A stretch of DNA of 64,000 bases from an uncultured Lachnospiraceae bacterium (GTDB taxonomy: Bacteria > Bacillota > Clostridia > Lachnospirales > Lachnospiraceae): positions 52,168 through 116,167 of the forward strand of contig CAJUJY010000003.1 in the NCBI GenBank assembly GCA_910586555.1. The letters are read 5' to 3'. The notes under the pieces are model-generated. The model was not told the DNA's origin. It saw only the letters and a program-made list of their open reading frames with translations, and searched no databases. The position numbers and the translations under genes were made by a program. Each line of letters opens with the position of its first letter. Position 1 is the first letter of the stretch. Positions 9,506-18,766 of this stretch are shown piece by piece.

Positions 9506-10396
9506 ATGTTTAAAAAACTATTAGCAACTGCTTTATGTGGGGTCTGTGTATTTTCTTGTAGTTCCAGCATAACTGCATCAGAAAGGGCTTTTTATTCAAA
9601 AATTATACCAGAAACGTCATATGCAAACACTTTAATTGAGTATAAAGGAAATTCTTTATGGAAAGTTATTGACGATATGCCATATAACATCAAAAAAATA
9701 TCCCAAAATATTAAAACAGATGTAAATCCTTTACTTTACAACTTTAACAACTCAATAAATAACCTTGAAAAACAAGAAAAAACTTTACAGGTTTATGAAG
9801 AAAATTCTGACCCGGTTTATGAAGAAATTCTTCCAGATCCGGAATTAGGAATGAGGGTATTGTATGATAACTGGGGAGAAATAGAAAAGATTTATGTATT
9901 ATATAATAATCAATACCAGGAATTAAATAAAATAATGGCACAGGTATCTAAACAAAGAATTGTAGTAAATTTAGAAGAACTAGAACCTCTGGAAAAAGGA
10001 ACCAGACTGGATCCGGGAACATATAAGTATGGCAAATTAGTTCCTGAAACAATGGAATTATTTGGTGTTAAAAGAAATTCAATAAAAATTACTGATAGTA
10101 AAGTAACAGGAAAAGGGGATTTTACAGTCTATCTTAGTGCTATGGGCGACAATGATAATAATTCAAAACAAGGTGATTGTGCAACTAATAAGAGAATTGA
10201 CAATCCCTATTCTGGTACATCAATAAAAGTTACTAATAAAACAAATAATACTACATATACATTTATTAAAAATGATAATGGTGACTTGCCAAATGCAGTA
10301 ATTGATATCTGGAAAACGGGTGTTAAAAAACTTGGAATTACATCTACAAATTATGATGATATTAAACAAGCTGTTGTATATACATATAATTATTAA
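9506..10396 (+). CDS. Secreted protein of unknown function
   Basis: 296 residues with a clear N-terminal signal peptide (MFKKLLATALCGVCVFSC, then small residues). The Cys at about 18 does not sit in a good lipobox. ATG 9506 follows GAGGAGG. The mature part has a Lys/Asn-rich helical stretch (about 50-110), then a beta-rich C-terminal half with GTSIKVTNKTNNTTYTF. No family is recognised. The next gene, a lipoprotein, begins 50 nt downstream, so co-transcription is possible. Confidence 0.7.
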   Translation: MFKKLLATALCGVCVFSCSSSITASERAFYSKIIPETSYANTLIEYKGNSLWKVIDDMPYNIKKISQNIKTDVNPLLYNFNNSINNLEKQEKTLQVYEENSDPVYEEILPDPELGMRVLYDNWGEIEKIYVLYNNQYQELNKIMAQVSKQRIVVNLEELEPLEKGTRLDPGTYKYGKLVPETMELFGVKRNSIKITDSKVTGKGDFTVYLSAMGDNDNNSKQGDCATNKRIDNPYSGTSIKVTNKTNNTTYTFIKNDNGDLPNAVIDIWKTGVKKLGITSTNYDDIKQAVVYTYNY

Positions 10397-10445
10397 AAAC
10401 ATACAAAAAATTTATATAATTACAGCTTTAAGGAGATATATATTA

Positions 10446-11444
10446 ATGAAAAAAACTTATATACTGTTTCTTTTAATAATATCCTGTCTTTCAGGCTGTA
10501 ATGCCAGACAATCTGAAAAACAGAAAGTACCAGTAACTATATCTGCCAGTCCCTCACCAGATATTTCTGAAAAAACGCCTTATCTATCTATAACAGAATC
10601 TTATTATTCCAATGCAGCAGAAACAGATATAGGCAGTAAATGTATTGTATATAATATACAAACTAAAGAAATTGAAGAAAAAGGTTCTGTTAATTATACA
10701 TCAGGATACCCGCTTACCACATATTCAGAAAAATTTAATGATATATTTTTTAGTGCTTATAGTGGAAGAGGCGACCAGATATATAAATACAATAACAACC
10801 AGAATATCCAGATGACAGATAAATTTTACAGTATTAACCATATGTTGTCATGTGGTGATAAAATTTTTATAGCAGCCAAGCTATTAAAACATTACTGTAT
10901 GGAACCTTTTATATTTGACCCTGTTTCAAAAGAATGTACCAGGGTGTTTCCAGATAAAAAAGATGACCGCTTTACATGGTTTGTTGGAAATGTTCCAGAA
11001 CTAAATTCTGTTTTGTTTTCATACCGTTCTGATAATAAAGAACGGGAATGTGGGGTAAATGAATGTTCCACATCAAGAATTGCATTATTAAACATGGAAA
11101 CAGGCCAGGTCAGGCAAATATACAAACTTCATAAATATATATGGGGTGTTGCAGGAAATAAAGAAAAATTATATATTCTTTGTGCAAAATCTGGTGTACA
11201 AAAAAGAGATAAAAATATCCTTTATGAAATAGATATGGCAACAAAAGAAAAAAGGAAACTTAAAATCCCTATAGTTGCAACAGAGAAACTATCCTTATGG
11301 GATAATATATTATACTGTATTGGACGTAATACTAATGGAAAGAACAGAGGAATATATGCCATCAATCTTTCAACATTAAAAGCAGATTTAGTTTTTCCAC
11401 AAGAAAAAGGTGCATTTATTAATGGTTTTTCTATGTGTTATTAA
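10446..11444 (+). CDS. Lipoprotein of unknown function, possibly beta-propeller-like
   Basis: 332 residues from ATG 10446, which has AAGGAG 8 nt upstream; a longer open frame from 10302 has no ribosome site. The signal sequence ends in the lipobox LSGC, so the protein should be lipid-anchored on the outer membrane surface. The mature part is beta-rich, with spaced strands such as DKIFIAAKLL, KEKLYILCAK and DNILYCIGRN. These resemble blades of DUF5050 or Kelch-like propellers, but I would not assign a family. Confidence 0.75.
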   Translation: MKKTYILFLLIISCLSGCNARQSEKQKVPVTISASPSPDISEKTPYLSITESYYSNAAETDIGSKCIVYNIQTKEIEEKGSVNYTSGYPLTTYSEKFNDIFFSAYSGRGDQIYKYNNNQNIQMTDKFYSINHMLSCGDKIFIAAKLLKHYCMEPFIFDPVSKECTRVFPDKKDDRFTWFVGNVPELNSVLFSYRSDNKERECGVNECSTSRIALLNMETGQVRQIYKLHKYIWGVAGNKEKLYILCAKSGVQKRDKNILYEIDMATKEKRKLKIPIVATEKLSLWDNILYCIGRNTNGKNRGIYAINLSTLKADLVFPQEKGAFINGFSMCY

Positions 11445-11833
11445 TCTTTAATATACAAATATCTTATGTATAGAATTATTATTATATGTATATGACTTTA
11501 TTTATAAAATTGTTTTACATGGTGTTAAAATCAATATATTTATTATATAGATTATAGCACCATTTTTATCTAATATTTCTACATTATAATTTTCAGATTT
11601 TCTGTTTGTTTCAATAATTATTCCCAAAATAGTTATTCTTGAAATAGAATCTTTAATAAACTTGCCATCTATATTATTTATATATGTTACCAGTATTATA
11701 TTTTTTATAAATATTGATTTATATTTAATATTATAATATAATTAAACTACTACTTTTTAAGGTGATAATAAAATCCCAGAATTTATTTTTACGCATGTAT
11801 TCTGGAATATTTTTAAACAATCAAAGAAGAAAC
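11445..11833. other. AT-rich gap without recognisable features
   Basis: About 390 nt of very AT-rich sequence after the lipoprotein gene. No convincing gene or RNA is seen. Confidence 0.5.
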
Positions 11834-11950
11834 ATCAAAACTTTAAAACAGTAGCATGTTATTCCTAATGTATAATTATTTTTTCTGTGGCTGGCAGGAA
11901 AGAATTTCCTATTAAACCTTGCAGATACAGTTAATAATTTTTCTAAATAA
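11834..11950 (+). pseudogene. Decayed copy of the small PadR-associated membrane protein gene
   Basis: The 117 nt align base for base with the first part of the intact gene at 14777. The match covers the original start (ATC here instead of ATG) through a closely matching stretch ending CAGATACAGTTAATAATTT, followed by TAA at 11948-11950. Frameshifts and the lost start make it non-coding. It lies just upstream of the PadR gene. It suggests that the PadR and small-membrane-protein unit has been duplicated and partly lost here. Confidence 0.7.
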
Positions 11951-12022
11951 CAGAAAATTAATATTATATTACTATAAAATATTATAGAAACAAGATAGTT
12001 TCATAAAGAAAGGCAAACAAAA

Positions 12023-12364
12023 ATGAAAAATGCCATAAACTTTAAAAGAGGTTCTGTAGAACTTATGGTTTTATATTTACTAAGCCAAAAAGACTATTAT
12101 GGATATGAACTTTCAGTAACTTTAAAAGATGTATCAGAGGGTGTACTTGACATTCCTGTTGGATCCTTATATCCAGCATTATATAAACTTATTGATGCAG
12201 GATATATTTCAGATTGCCAGAAAAAAGCTGGTAAGCGTAAAATACGTGTTTATTACCATTTAGAAGAAGCTGGTGCTAACAGGTTAAAATTACTTATTGC
12301 AGATTACAGGGAAACATCAGAGGCAATTAATAAAGTATTGAATTATAAACCAGAACCAGATTAA
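12023..12364 (+). CDS. PadR-family transcriptional regulator
   Basis: 113 residues, the compact PadR form with one winged helix. KRGSVELMVLYLLSQKDYYGYEL and IPVGSLYPALYKLIDAGYI form the DNA-binding helix region, followed by a short C-terminal dimerisation helix. PadR proteins usually repress neighbouring genes and respond to small molecules. The start is ATG 12023; upstream AAAGG is about 10 nt away. Small membrane proteins like those at 14777 and 15656 are common PadR partners. Here three minus-strand genes separate them. Confidence 0.9.
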   Translation: MKNAINFKRGSVELMVLYLLSQKDYYGYELSVTLKDVSEGVLDIPVGSLYPALYKLIDAGYISDCQKKAGKRKIRVYYHLEEAGANRLKLLIADYRETSEAINKVLNYKPEPD

Positions 12365-12403
12365 GGGTAAAATTAACTGCAAAAAAATACTTACAAATTT
12401 ATA

Positions 12404-12432
12404 GCTGTCCCTTGCTGGTAACAAAGGACAGC
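12404..12432. terminator. Terminator-like hairpin between convergent genes
   Basis: GCTGTCC-C-TT pairs with AAAGGACAGC across a short loop. It lies between the PadR stop and the end of the minus-strand gene at 12445. The sequence closely resembles the hairpin at 16050-16076, so the two probably share an origin. Confidence 0.6.
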
Positions 12433-12444
12433 ATGTTACTATAT

Positions 12445-13311
12445 CTATGTATCTAATGTGCTTCTACAATATGGGCAAAAGTCCAGTCCTGCCTGCCAGG
12501 GTAGATGCCTATGGCAGAATGGGCACTTCCAGAATATAAGAAACACTATATTTCCTGAAAGTTCTATTGCCACTCCTAATACAAACAATACCCAGAATAA
12601 TATTGTTTCATTGTATTCTTCTTTTCCTTTATCATATATAATTTTTTTATTATTATTTTTGCCTTCTATTTCTATCTTATATTTTCCAATCTCTTTTTCT
12701 GATTCAATGGCAATGCCAACAGATGAAACATTAATAACAGTACCATCACCTGTTTTATACAATTCTCCTCCAATATTATCTTCCAGTTTAATCCCATATA
12801 ATCCCTTAGCACATTCTTCTGCCTTAGAAGGACAATCAAAATAAATCTGGTAATTTTTATTTTCTTCTGGCAAATACCCATCTATGCCAAATTCAGTATA
12901 AACCAATAATTTCCCATTATTAAGTTCTGCCTTGCTGCATATATTTCCTGTACCATTTAAACATATAGAAATGTTATTTCCAAAATATCTTAATTGGTTA
13001 CCATAAACAAAATATAGTCCTTCCATAGTGCCATTTTCATTTTCTATTTCAAAAATACACTTTCCTGCTTTAATCTTTTCTGAATACATTCCATACTTTA
13101 ATCTGACAATATAACCATTTAAATTATAACTCTGGTTATATTCTTTACAATAATTAATATCTATCATGTCCATTAAATTTTTCGTATTTTTGATATAACT
13201 CCCTTTTATTTTTACTTTAAAAAACATTATACATGCCAGTAAAACAATAAATATCCCTGTTAATATAAATTGAATTTTAAAAGTATTTAATATTCTTGTG
13301 AACTTTTCCAT
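12445..13311 (-). CDS. Membrane protein with C-terminal zinc ribbon
   Basis: 288 residues. Membrane segments lie at about 14-32 and 238-262, with a beta-rich domain of about 200 residues between them that should be outside the cell. A cytoplasmic tail follows with CPFCHRHLP and CPYC, a typical zinc ribbon. ATG 13311 follows GGAGGGG. No family is recognised. A domain of unknown ligand with an intracellular zinc ribbon could be a sensor or an assembly factor. Confidence 0.7.
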   Translation of the reverse strand: MEKFTRILNTFKIQFILTGIFIVLLACIMFFKVKIKGSYIKNTKNLMDMIDINYCKEYNQSYNLNGYIVRLKYGMYSEKIKAGKCIFEIENENGTMEGLYFVYGNQLRYFGNNISICLNGTGNICSKAELNNGKLLVYTEFGIDGYLPEENKNYQIYFDCPSKAEECAKGLYGIKLEDNIGGELYKTGDGTVINVSSVGIAIESEKEIGKYKIEIEGKNNNKKIIYDKGKEEYNETILFWVLFVLGVAIELSGNIVFLIFWKCPFCHRHLPWQAGLDFCPYCRSTLDT

Positions 13312-13442
13312 TTGTAACCCCTCCTTTTTATATAAAAATATATATGAAAAATTAAAAATAAAATTTCCTTTCCATATATGTTTTATTAACTGGCAATAAT
13401 GGAGAAATTATGTTTCTGCCAGTCTAAGCCTTATGCTTGTAT

Positions 13443-13859
13443 TTATCTTTTCTTTGCTTTTATCTTAAAAACAATACCAGTTAAAAATACTGCTATCATA
13501 ATTGTAATATATATCATATAAATTAAATAACTTATATTAATAGGCCATATAAATGACATCTGTGGGTTATTTGCTGCAAAAATAATAAAAACAAAAGCAA
13601 TTAACAATAAAATATAACTTATAACCAAAAGACTATTTGATTTGTCTGTTATATGCCTTTCATTTACACCTTGTATAAAAACAAAGACTGATAAAGCTAA
13701 TGATACAACCAGCACGGAAAGTACAATAATCATGTATATACAATAAATCCAATGCGCATTTTTTCCAAATAAAGCTGGCATTACTGGTATAAAAACAATT
13801 ACAAGTAATGATAATATGCTATCAAGTATCATAATAATTGTATTTGCTCTCTTTGACAT
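13443..13859 (-). CDS. Small four-helix membrane protein
   Basis: 138 residues with about four hydrophobic helices and a KIKAKKR tail. The start is behind AGAGGAG. Nothing in the sequence points to a function. It shares the minus strand with its two small neighbours but is separated from them by more than 100 nt. Confidence 0.65.
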   Translation of the reverse strand: MSKRANTIIMILDSILSLLVIVFIPVMPALFGKNAHWIYCIYMIIVLSVLVVSLALSVFVFIQGVNERHITDKSNSLLVISYILLLIAFVFIIFAANNPQMSFIWPINISYLIYMIYITIMIAVFLTGIVFKIKAKKR

Positions 13860-14080
13860 ATTTTTTCTCCTCTGTTTTATAATCTATTGTTATAAAAATC
13901 CCAAAATATCTCTACTAATAATTTATTTTTCAGACAAATTTAAAAATTTAACTTATTATATTAATAATATATACTGTTATTTAAGAAACTTAAATTGTTT
14001 TTCCCTATCTGTACTGTTTTCACAAAAATCATCATTCTATATACGATACATGGTATCTGGTATATTATACACAATATATA

Positions 14081-14128
14081 AGAAGCCGTTGCAAATCATA
14101 CAAATAATCCATAAAGCAACGGCTTCTT
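14081..14128 (-). terminator. Terminator for the 14137 gene
   Basis: A perfect 12-bp stem (AAGAAGCCGTTGC with GCAACGGCTTCTT) lies 9 nt beyond the stop of the minus-strand gene. The tract after the stem on that strand is AT-rich but not a pure U run. Confidence 0.6.
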
Positions 14129-14136
14129 CTTTATAT

Positions 14137-14523
14137 CTAAAAACTGTCATAAAATTTATGCATGTCATCACAATAGTCCCTGGCACATCTATAATGCTGT
14201 CTGTCAATTCTAATATCGCTACTTAAAGCCAAATTATTTTTATTATTATTTTTATGATATATATCTATTGCAAAAACGAAACCATCTTTGTCCGATGGTA
14301 ACTTTTTCTTTAGTTCCATTGAATTAAGTATGTCAGTAAACTTTTTAATATCTTCATTTTCTGTCAACGTAACACACTTATCAGTCCGCCATATTTCAAC
14401 TTTAGTTATTGTATCAAAATCAATAATGTCCGCCACATGTATAATCCTATTCCTCCATACAAAAAAGGATATACAAAGAACAATGGTAATTACAATACAT
14501 AGCCAGCCCAATTTTTTTTTCAT
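14137..14523 (-). CDS. Small membrane-anchored protein, unknown function
   Basis: 128 residues from ATG 14523, preferred because AGGGGG lies just upstream; the frame opens further up without a ribosome site. One N-terminal membrane helix (about 4-22) is followed by about 100 polar residues outside the cell. DTITKVEIWRTDKCVTLTENEDI resembles a strand-rich domain of small Firmicutes surface proteins. No function is proposed. Confidence 0.6.
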   Translation of the reverse strand: MKKKLGWLCIVITIVLCISFFVWRNRIIHVADIIDFDTITKVEIWRTDKCVTLTENEDIKKFTDILNSMELKKKLPSDKDGFVFAIDIYHKNNNKNNLALSSDIRIDRQHYRCARDYCDDMHKFYDSF

Positions 14524-14776
14524 TATACCATCCCCCTTCCCATATTTATAGTTTACCAAAACTTTAATACACAATTTTACAAATTCTAAATATCTTTTCT
14601 TTATAGTATCACAATATATTATGCAAGTCAACTATATTTTAGTTTTTCTTAATATTGATTTTTGTCTAATATTATTATATAATCATATTGTTATTTTTTA
14701 ATATTAATAAAAATATAGGCTTATTTTTATACCTGTATTATAATATTTAACAATAAACCAAAAGGAACAACTAAAA

Positions 14777-15151
14777 ATGAAAACTTTATGCCAGGAGTAT
14801 ATTTCCAATGTAAAATCATTCTTCCCTATAATTAGTAAGGAAGAAAGGATTTTTATTGCTAATCTTACAGATACAGTTAATAATTTTTGTGAAGAGGAAG
14901 ATATTAATACTATAACAGACTTATATAATAAATTCGGATTACCAAATGAAGTTGTAAATTCTTACTATTCTGATATCGATATAAGCTGTATTTTAAAGAA
15001 AATGAGAACTGCCAAATATATAAAATACAGTATAGTGGTTTTTCTTGCTATATATCTTATTGCTGCCATTATATTTGGAGTTAATACATATTCAAGATAT
15101 AAGGATTTTATGGATTCACGGATATATTATAAAGAAACAATTATTAGATAA
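14777..15151 (+). CDS. Small PadR-associated membrane protein (DUF6120/DUF1700-like), copy 1
   Basis: 124 residues. The cytoplasmic N-terminal 75 residues are helical: a KSFFPIISKEERIFIANL helix, then EEDINTITDLYNKFGLPNEVVNSYY. A single membrane helix at about 83-104 and a short outer tail follow. The N-terminal layout matches small Firmicutes proteins encoded beside PadR regulators. A paralogue lies at 15656, and a decayed third copy at 11834. The secreted protein at 15165 follows 13 nt after the stop, so these three genes form one operon. The partner role is inferred from family habit. Confidence 0.7.
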   Translation: MKTLCQEYISNVKSFFPIISKEERIFIANLTDTVNNFCEEEDINTITDLYNKFGLPNEVVNSYYSDIDISCILKKMRTAKYIKYSIVVFLAIYLIAAIIFGVNTYSRYKDFMDSRIYYKETIIR

Positions 15152-15164
15152 GGAGGATATCTAT

Positions 15165-15641
15165 ATGAGAAAAACATTTTTAATTTTATTAACTTCTGCC
15201 ATGTTATTATCATTCTGCCCTGGATATAAAACCGCTTCTGCATCAGGTTTATATTTTTCCAAAGCCAATGAAGATAATGGCTGCTACTGGGAAACTGTTA
15301 TATATGGTACATCTGCTGGAACAGAAATTATGCCATTGGCTACAGAGAAAACCATTACCAGAACTAAAGTGTCTTCATATAAAAATGCTAATGGTACTGT
15401 TCTTTGGTCTATAGAAGTTACAGCAACATTTTCATATAATGGCATTTCTGCAAAGTGTACTGGCTGTTCGGGTAAAGCTGTTTCATATAATGATACATGG
15501 GTTATAAAATCATATTCCAGCAGCAGGCAAGGTAATTCAGCTACTACTATAGCAACAGCAACAGACCAGAATGGAATTTCTCCAAAAGATTATACATTTT
15601 CTGTTACTATTAAATGTGATAAAAACGGGGTAGTTTCATAA
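15165..15641 (+). CDS. Small secreted protein (DUF6147-like)
   Basis: 158 residues from ATG 15165, behind AAGGAGG. A signal peptide (MRKTFLILLTSAMLLSF) ends near TASASG. The mature part starts with an acidic, GCYWETVIYGTSAGTEIMPLA segment and continues into a beta-rich domain with a Cys pair (KCTGCSG). Similar proteins sit next to DUF6120-like membrane proteins in Lachnospiraceae, as far as I recall. It is flanked on both sides by that membrane protein. A bacteriocin-like or surface role is possible but unproven. Confidence 0.7.
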   Translation: MRKTFLILLTSAMLLSFCPGYKTASASGLYFSKANEDNGCYWETVIYGTSAGTEIMPLATEKTITRTKVSSYKNANGTVLWSIEVTATFSYNGISAKCTGCSGKAVSYNDTWVIKSYSSSRQGNSATTIATATDQNGISPKDYTFSVTIKCDKNGVVS

Positions 15642-15655
15642 AGAAAGATAAGTAT

Positions 15656-16030
15656 ATGAAAACATTATATAAACAATATATATCTGATGTAAAATCCTTT
15701 TTTCCCATAATAGGCAAAAATGAAAAAATATTTATTGCCAGCCTGGAAAGTACTGTAAAGGATTATTGTGAAGAAAAAGAAATAAGTACAATATCTGAAT
15801 TATATAAAAGTTTTGGGAAACCAAATGAAGTTGTAAATTCATATTATTCCAGCCAAGATATAAAACATATCCTGAAAAGTATAAATACTGCCAGGCTTTT
15901 AAAAATTGGTACATTAATTTTTCTGGTTATATCTGTTATTATAGCCAGTATATCAAACACCAATATATATCTTACAAAAAAAGCTCTAAAAGAGCAGGAT
16001 ATACGCATCGGAAAATTAAATGCAGAATAA
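15656..16030 (+). CDS. Small PadR-associated membrane protein, copy 2
   Basis: 124 residues, the same length as the 14777 protein and clearly paralogous. It shares KSFFPIIGKNEKIFIASL, then EEKEISTISELYKSFGKPNEVVNSYYSS, then a membrane helix at about 83-104. It begins 14 nt after the secreted-protein stop, behind AAAGA, completing a three-gene unit with the secreted protein in the middle. The outer tails of the two paralogues differ, which may reflect different partners. Confidence 0.7.
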   Translation: MKTLYKQYISDVKSFFPIIGKNEKIFIASLESTVKDYCEEKEISTISELYKSFGKPNEVVNSYYSSQDIKHILKSINTARLLKIGTLIFLVISVIIASISNTNIYLTKKALKEQDIRIGKLNAE

Positions 16031-16049
16031 ATGCCTGTATATTTACAGC

Positions 16050-16087
16050 CTGTCCTTTGATGATAACAAAGGACAGATTATTTTTAT
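16050..16087 (+). terminator. Terminator of the three-gene unit
   Basis: CTGTCCTTTG and CAAAGGACAG form a perfect 10-bp stem with a 7-nt loop, followed by ATTATTTTTAT. It begins 20 nt after the last stop. Confidence 0.85.
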
Positions 16088-16147
16088 ATATTATGTTAAT
16101 TATCTATACATAGTAAAACCGTACAAAAAATTATTTATAAAATGTTT

Positions 16148-16381
16148 TTAAAGCTTATATACAGCAAAGTGGAAATAATCTATAATTTCTCCTGTTAAGG
16201 CATCTTTACACAAAAAAGTGTTATCACCAAAATCCATAAAATGTTCTAATGAAATAGTAATATCCAGTTCATCACCAAATTTTTTAATCCACCAGGCACA
16301 ATTATCTCCACATGCCGTAGCCCAAAATTCATTTTCTGGCTCTTTATACATAAGAATCAAAGCCTTTACACCAGTTGACAC
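16148..16381 (-). CDS. Short protein of unknown function, possibly a truncated gene
   Basis: 77 residues if read from GTG 16381. The composition is protein-like, with W, C and acidic residues (FWATACGDNCAWWIKKFG). The same frame stays open for about 16 more codons upstream to a stop near 16432, reading KLKEEGNTLQNLYKKA. That stretch has no start codon and includes a good AGGAAGAGG site. The real start may therefore be lost and this may be a remnant. It directly follows the MYG1-family gene. Confidence 0.4.
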   Translation of the reverse strand: MSTGVKALILMYKEPENEFWATACGDNCAWWIKKFGDELDITISLEHFMDFGDNTFLCKDALTGEIIDYFHFAVYKL

Positions 16382-16429
16382 AGCCTTTTTGTATAAATTT
16401 TGTAATGTATTGCCCTCTTCCTTTAATTT

Positions 16430-17278
16430 TTAATTACCAGATTCTAATGCAAGCCTTGCTGCTTTTACTGCGTCTTCTTTTTCATCCGCTGCAATAAGAA
16501 ATGCATTAGCATGGCAAAACCTTATTGTTTTTATTCCTGTAATTTTTACAAGTTCTTCTGGTGTTTTGCCACACCATTCTTCTGGGAAAGGGCATACAAG
16601 TGTTTTATCTTCAATGCTTACTGGTACTCCCTGGGCGCTGTAACCGCCTCTTGATGACGGATAAACTACAAATTTATAAGAACTTCCTGCAACCTCATTT
16701 TTCCACGGTGCAAATTCTGGCAGGACAAGCACACTGCCATCACACTCTGCCATAGCTTTGTTTACAAGTGTTTTTGCCCTTGAAACCCCTGCTACAGCAC
16801 TAAAGTGGTTTTTTAATATTATTTTGGCAAAGTCTACAGCTTTCCAGAAACAGGCATCATAATCTTTTTCTGAGTCCCAGGCTGGATTAAACTCATCTAT
16901 AATATTTGCAAGTGTATTACTTTTGCCTGTATTATCAGATTCATCTAAAGGCTGTACAAAATTTTTATCAAATCTTGCTGCCTCTTTTTCACCAATATAT
17001 GCCATGCCAAATTCACGCCATATAAGCCCAAATGCAGCATAAGGACACCCGTTTTCCCTATACTCCTTGTCTGCCTGGTGATGGTCATACCTTCCCCTGC
17101 CAATATCATATACAATGCCATCAAAGTCCTCTGGCACTTCAAATCCCCTTGTAATTTCTATTGCTGGATTAATTATCTTTAAAAATGCTGTTGCAAATAC
17201 ATCATCTGAATGGAATTTGCTTCCATGTGTAAAACCCCGTAAAGGTATTTCTTTTGTCTGGCTATATTCTTTATCCAT
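16430..17278 (-). CDS. MYG1-family protein (UPF0160)
   Basis: 282 residues. The N-terminus has the family signature THGSKFHSDDVFATAFL, with the His and Asp of the DHH-like metal site, then YDIGRGRYDHHQ with a DHH triad near 60. The C-terminal half contains SSRGGYSAQGVP and FCHANAFLIAA. Eukaryotic MYG1 is a metal-dependent RNA exonuclease; bacterial members are uncharacterised hydrolases of the same fold. The start is ATG 17278 behind AAGG. Confidence 0.9.
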   Translation of the reverse strand: MDKEYSQTKEIPLRGFTHGSKFHSDDVFATAFLKIINPAIEITRGFEVPEDFDGIVYDIGRGRYDHHQADKEYRENGCPYAAFGLIWREFGMAYIGEKEAARFDKNFVQPLDESDNTGKSNTLANIIDEFNPAWDSEKDYDACFWKAVDFAKIILKNHFSAVAGVSRAKTLVNKAMAECDGSVLVLPEFAPWKNEVAGSSYKFVVYPSSRGGYSAQGVPVSIEDKTLVCPFPEEWCGKTPEELVKITGIKTIRFCHANAFLIAADEKEDAVKAARLALESGN

Positions 17279-17376
17279 ACCTTAATTTTCACCTGCTTCC
17301 TGCCTTAAACCAAAAAATATCAAACACTTGCCAAATACTCCCACCCGTTTATATGCAATGCTATTAAGTTAAAAAA

Positions 17377-18585
17377 TTAAAGGCTTGCTTCAAGGTTTTT
17401 CCTTATTGCTTTTATAAAATCTTCACTGTTTAATACATTAACATTTTCAAGGCTTGTAATAAGTGCGAGGTCTTTTGTCATATTTCCTGATTCTATTGTG
17501 CCAAGTGTTGCCCTTTCAAGTTTGCCTGCAAATTCTACAAGCTCTTTAATTCCATCAAGTTCACCACGCTTACGCAGTGCACCTGTCCATGCAAATATAG
17601 TTGCAACGGAATTTGTAGATGTTTCTTCACCCTTAAGATGTTTATAGTAATGCCTCTGTACTGTTCCATGTGCTGCTTCATATTCATATATGCCATCTGG
17701 TGATACAAGTACTGAAGTCATCATTGCAAGTGAACCACATGCAGAAGAAACCATATCACTCATTACATCACCATCATAGTTTTTACATGCCCATATAAAA
17801 CCGCCTTTTGCTTTCATTACACGTGCCACAGCATCATCAATAAGTGTATAGAAATATTCTAATCCCGCCGCCTCAAATTTATCCTTAAATTCCTTTTCAT
17901 ATACTTCCTGGAATATATCTTTAAAATTATGGTCATATACTTTAGAAATTGTATCCTTAGTAGCAAACCATAAGTCCTGTTTTGTATCAAGTGCATATGC
18001 AAAACATGCTTTTGCAAAGCTTTCTATGGATTTATCAGTATTATGGATACCCTGTATTATGCCGCTTCCCGTAAATTCATGTATAACCTGCCGGATTTCT
18101 TTCCCGTCCTCACCTGTAAACACAAGTTCTGCCTTGCCTGCACCTGGAACTTTAATTTCTGTATTTTTATATACATCACCATATGCATGCCTTGCAAGTG
18201 TAATTGGTTTCTCCCAGTTCTTAACACAAGGCTCAATGCCTTTTACCTGTATAGGTGCACGGAAAACTGTACCATCAAGTGCTGCCCTTATTGTGCCATT
18301 AGGTGACTTCCACATTTCTTTTAAATTATACTCGTCCATTCTTGCAGCATTTGGTGTAATAGTAGCACATTTTACTGCAACCCCGTATTTCTTAGTTGCT
18401 TCTGCGGAATCAATAGTAACCTGGTCATCTGTTTCATTACGGTGGTTAAGCCCCAGATCAAAATACTCTGTTTTTAAATCAATGAAAGGAAGAATAAATT
18501 CATCCTTAATCATTTTCCAGAGAATACGTGTCATCTCGTCCCCATCCATTTCAACAAGCGGGACAGCCATTTTAATCTTTTCCAT
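17377..18585 (-). CDS. icd: NADP-dependent isocitrate dehydrogenase (eukaryotic type)
   Basis: 402 residues from ATG 18585, chosen because GGAGG sits 8 nt upstream; an ATG 15 nt earlier lies before that site. The enzyme oxidises isocitrate to 2-oxoglutarate and makes NADPH. The sequence belongs to the homodimeric eukaryotic-like clade: [10 protein letters not shown] at the start, [16 protein letters not shown] in the substrate region, [15 protein letters not shown] with metal-binding Asp residues, and [10 protein letters not shown] near the end. It is monocistronic, and its role is probably glutamate and NADPH supply. Confidence 0.96.
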   Translation of the reverse strand: MEKIKMAVPLVEMDGDEMTRILWKMIKDEFILPFIDLKTEYFDLGLNHRNETDDQVTIDSAEATKKYGVAVKCATITPNAARMDEYNLKEMWKSPNGTIRAALDGTVFRAPIQVKGIEPCVKNWEKPITLARHAYGDVYKNTEIKVPGAGKAELVFTGEDGKEIRQVIHEFTGSGIIQGIHNTDKSIESFAKACFAYALDTKQDLWFATKDTISKVYDHNFKDIFQEVYEKEFKDKFEAAGLEYFYTLIDDAVARVMKAKGGFIWACKNYDGDVMSDMVSSACGSLAMMTSVLVSPDGIYEYEAAHGTVQRHYYKHLKGEETSTNSVATIFAWTGALRKRGELDGIKELVEFAGKLERATLGTIESGNMTKDLALITSLENVNVLNSEDFIKAIRKNLEASL

Positions 18586-18682
18586 ATTAAATTCCTCCAT
18601 TTCATTTTGTAATATTTAACCTTGCCATTATGCCACGTTCCCTATTGTACCACGAAATAAAAATAAAGTAAAATTTTAGCAT

Positions 18683-18711
18683 TGACTTATTTTAACACAT
18701 ATGATAAATTA
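18683..18711 (+). promoter_or_regulatory. Promoter candidate for the BIG_2 gene
   Basis: TTGACT (18683-18688) and TAAATT (18706-18711) are separated by 17 nt. They point toward the start at 18767. Confidence 0.45.
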
Positions 18712-18766
18712 AATATAAACAGTTTCTCTTTTAATACATCTAACAACTAAAACAGGAGGAAAAAAT

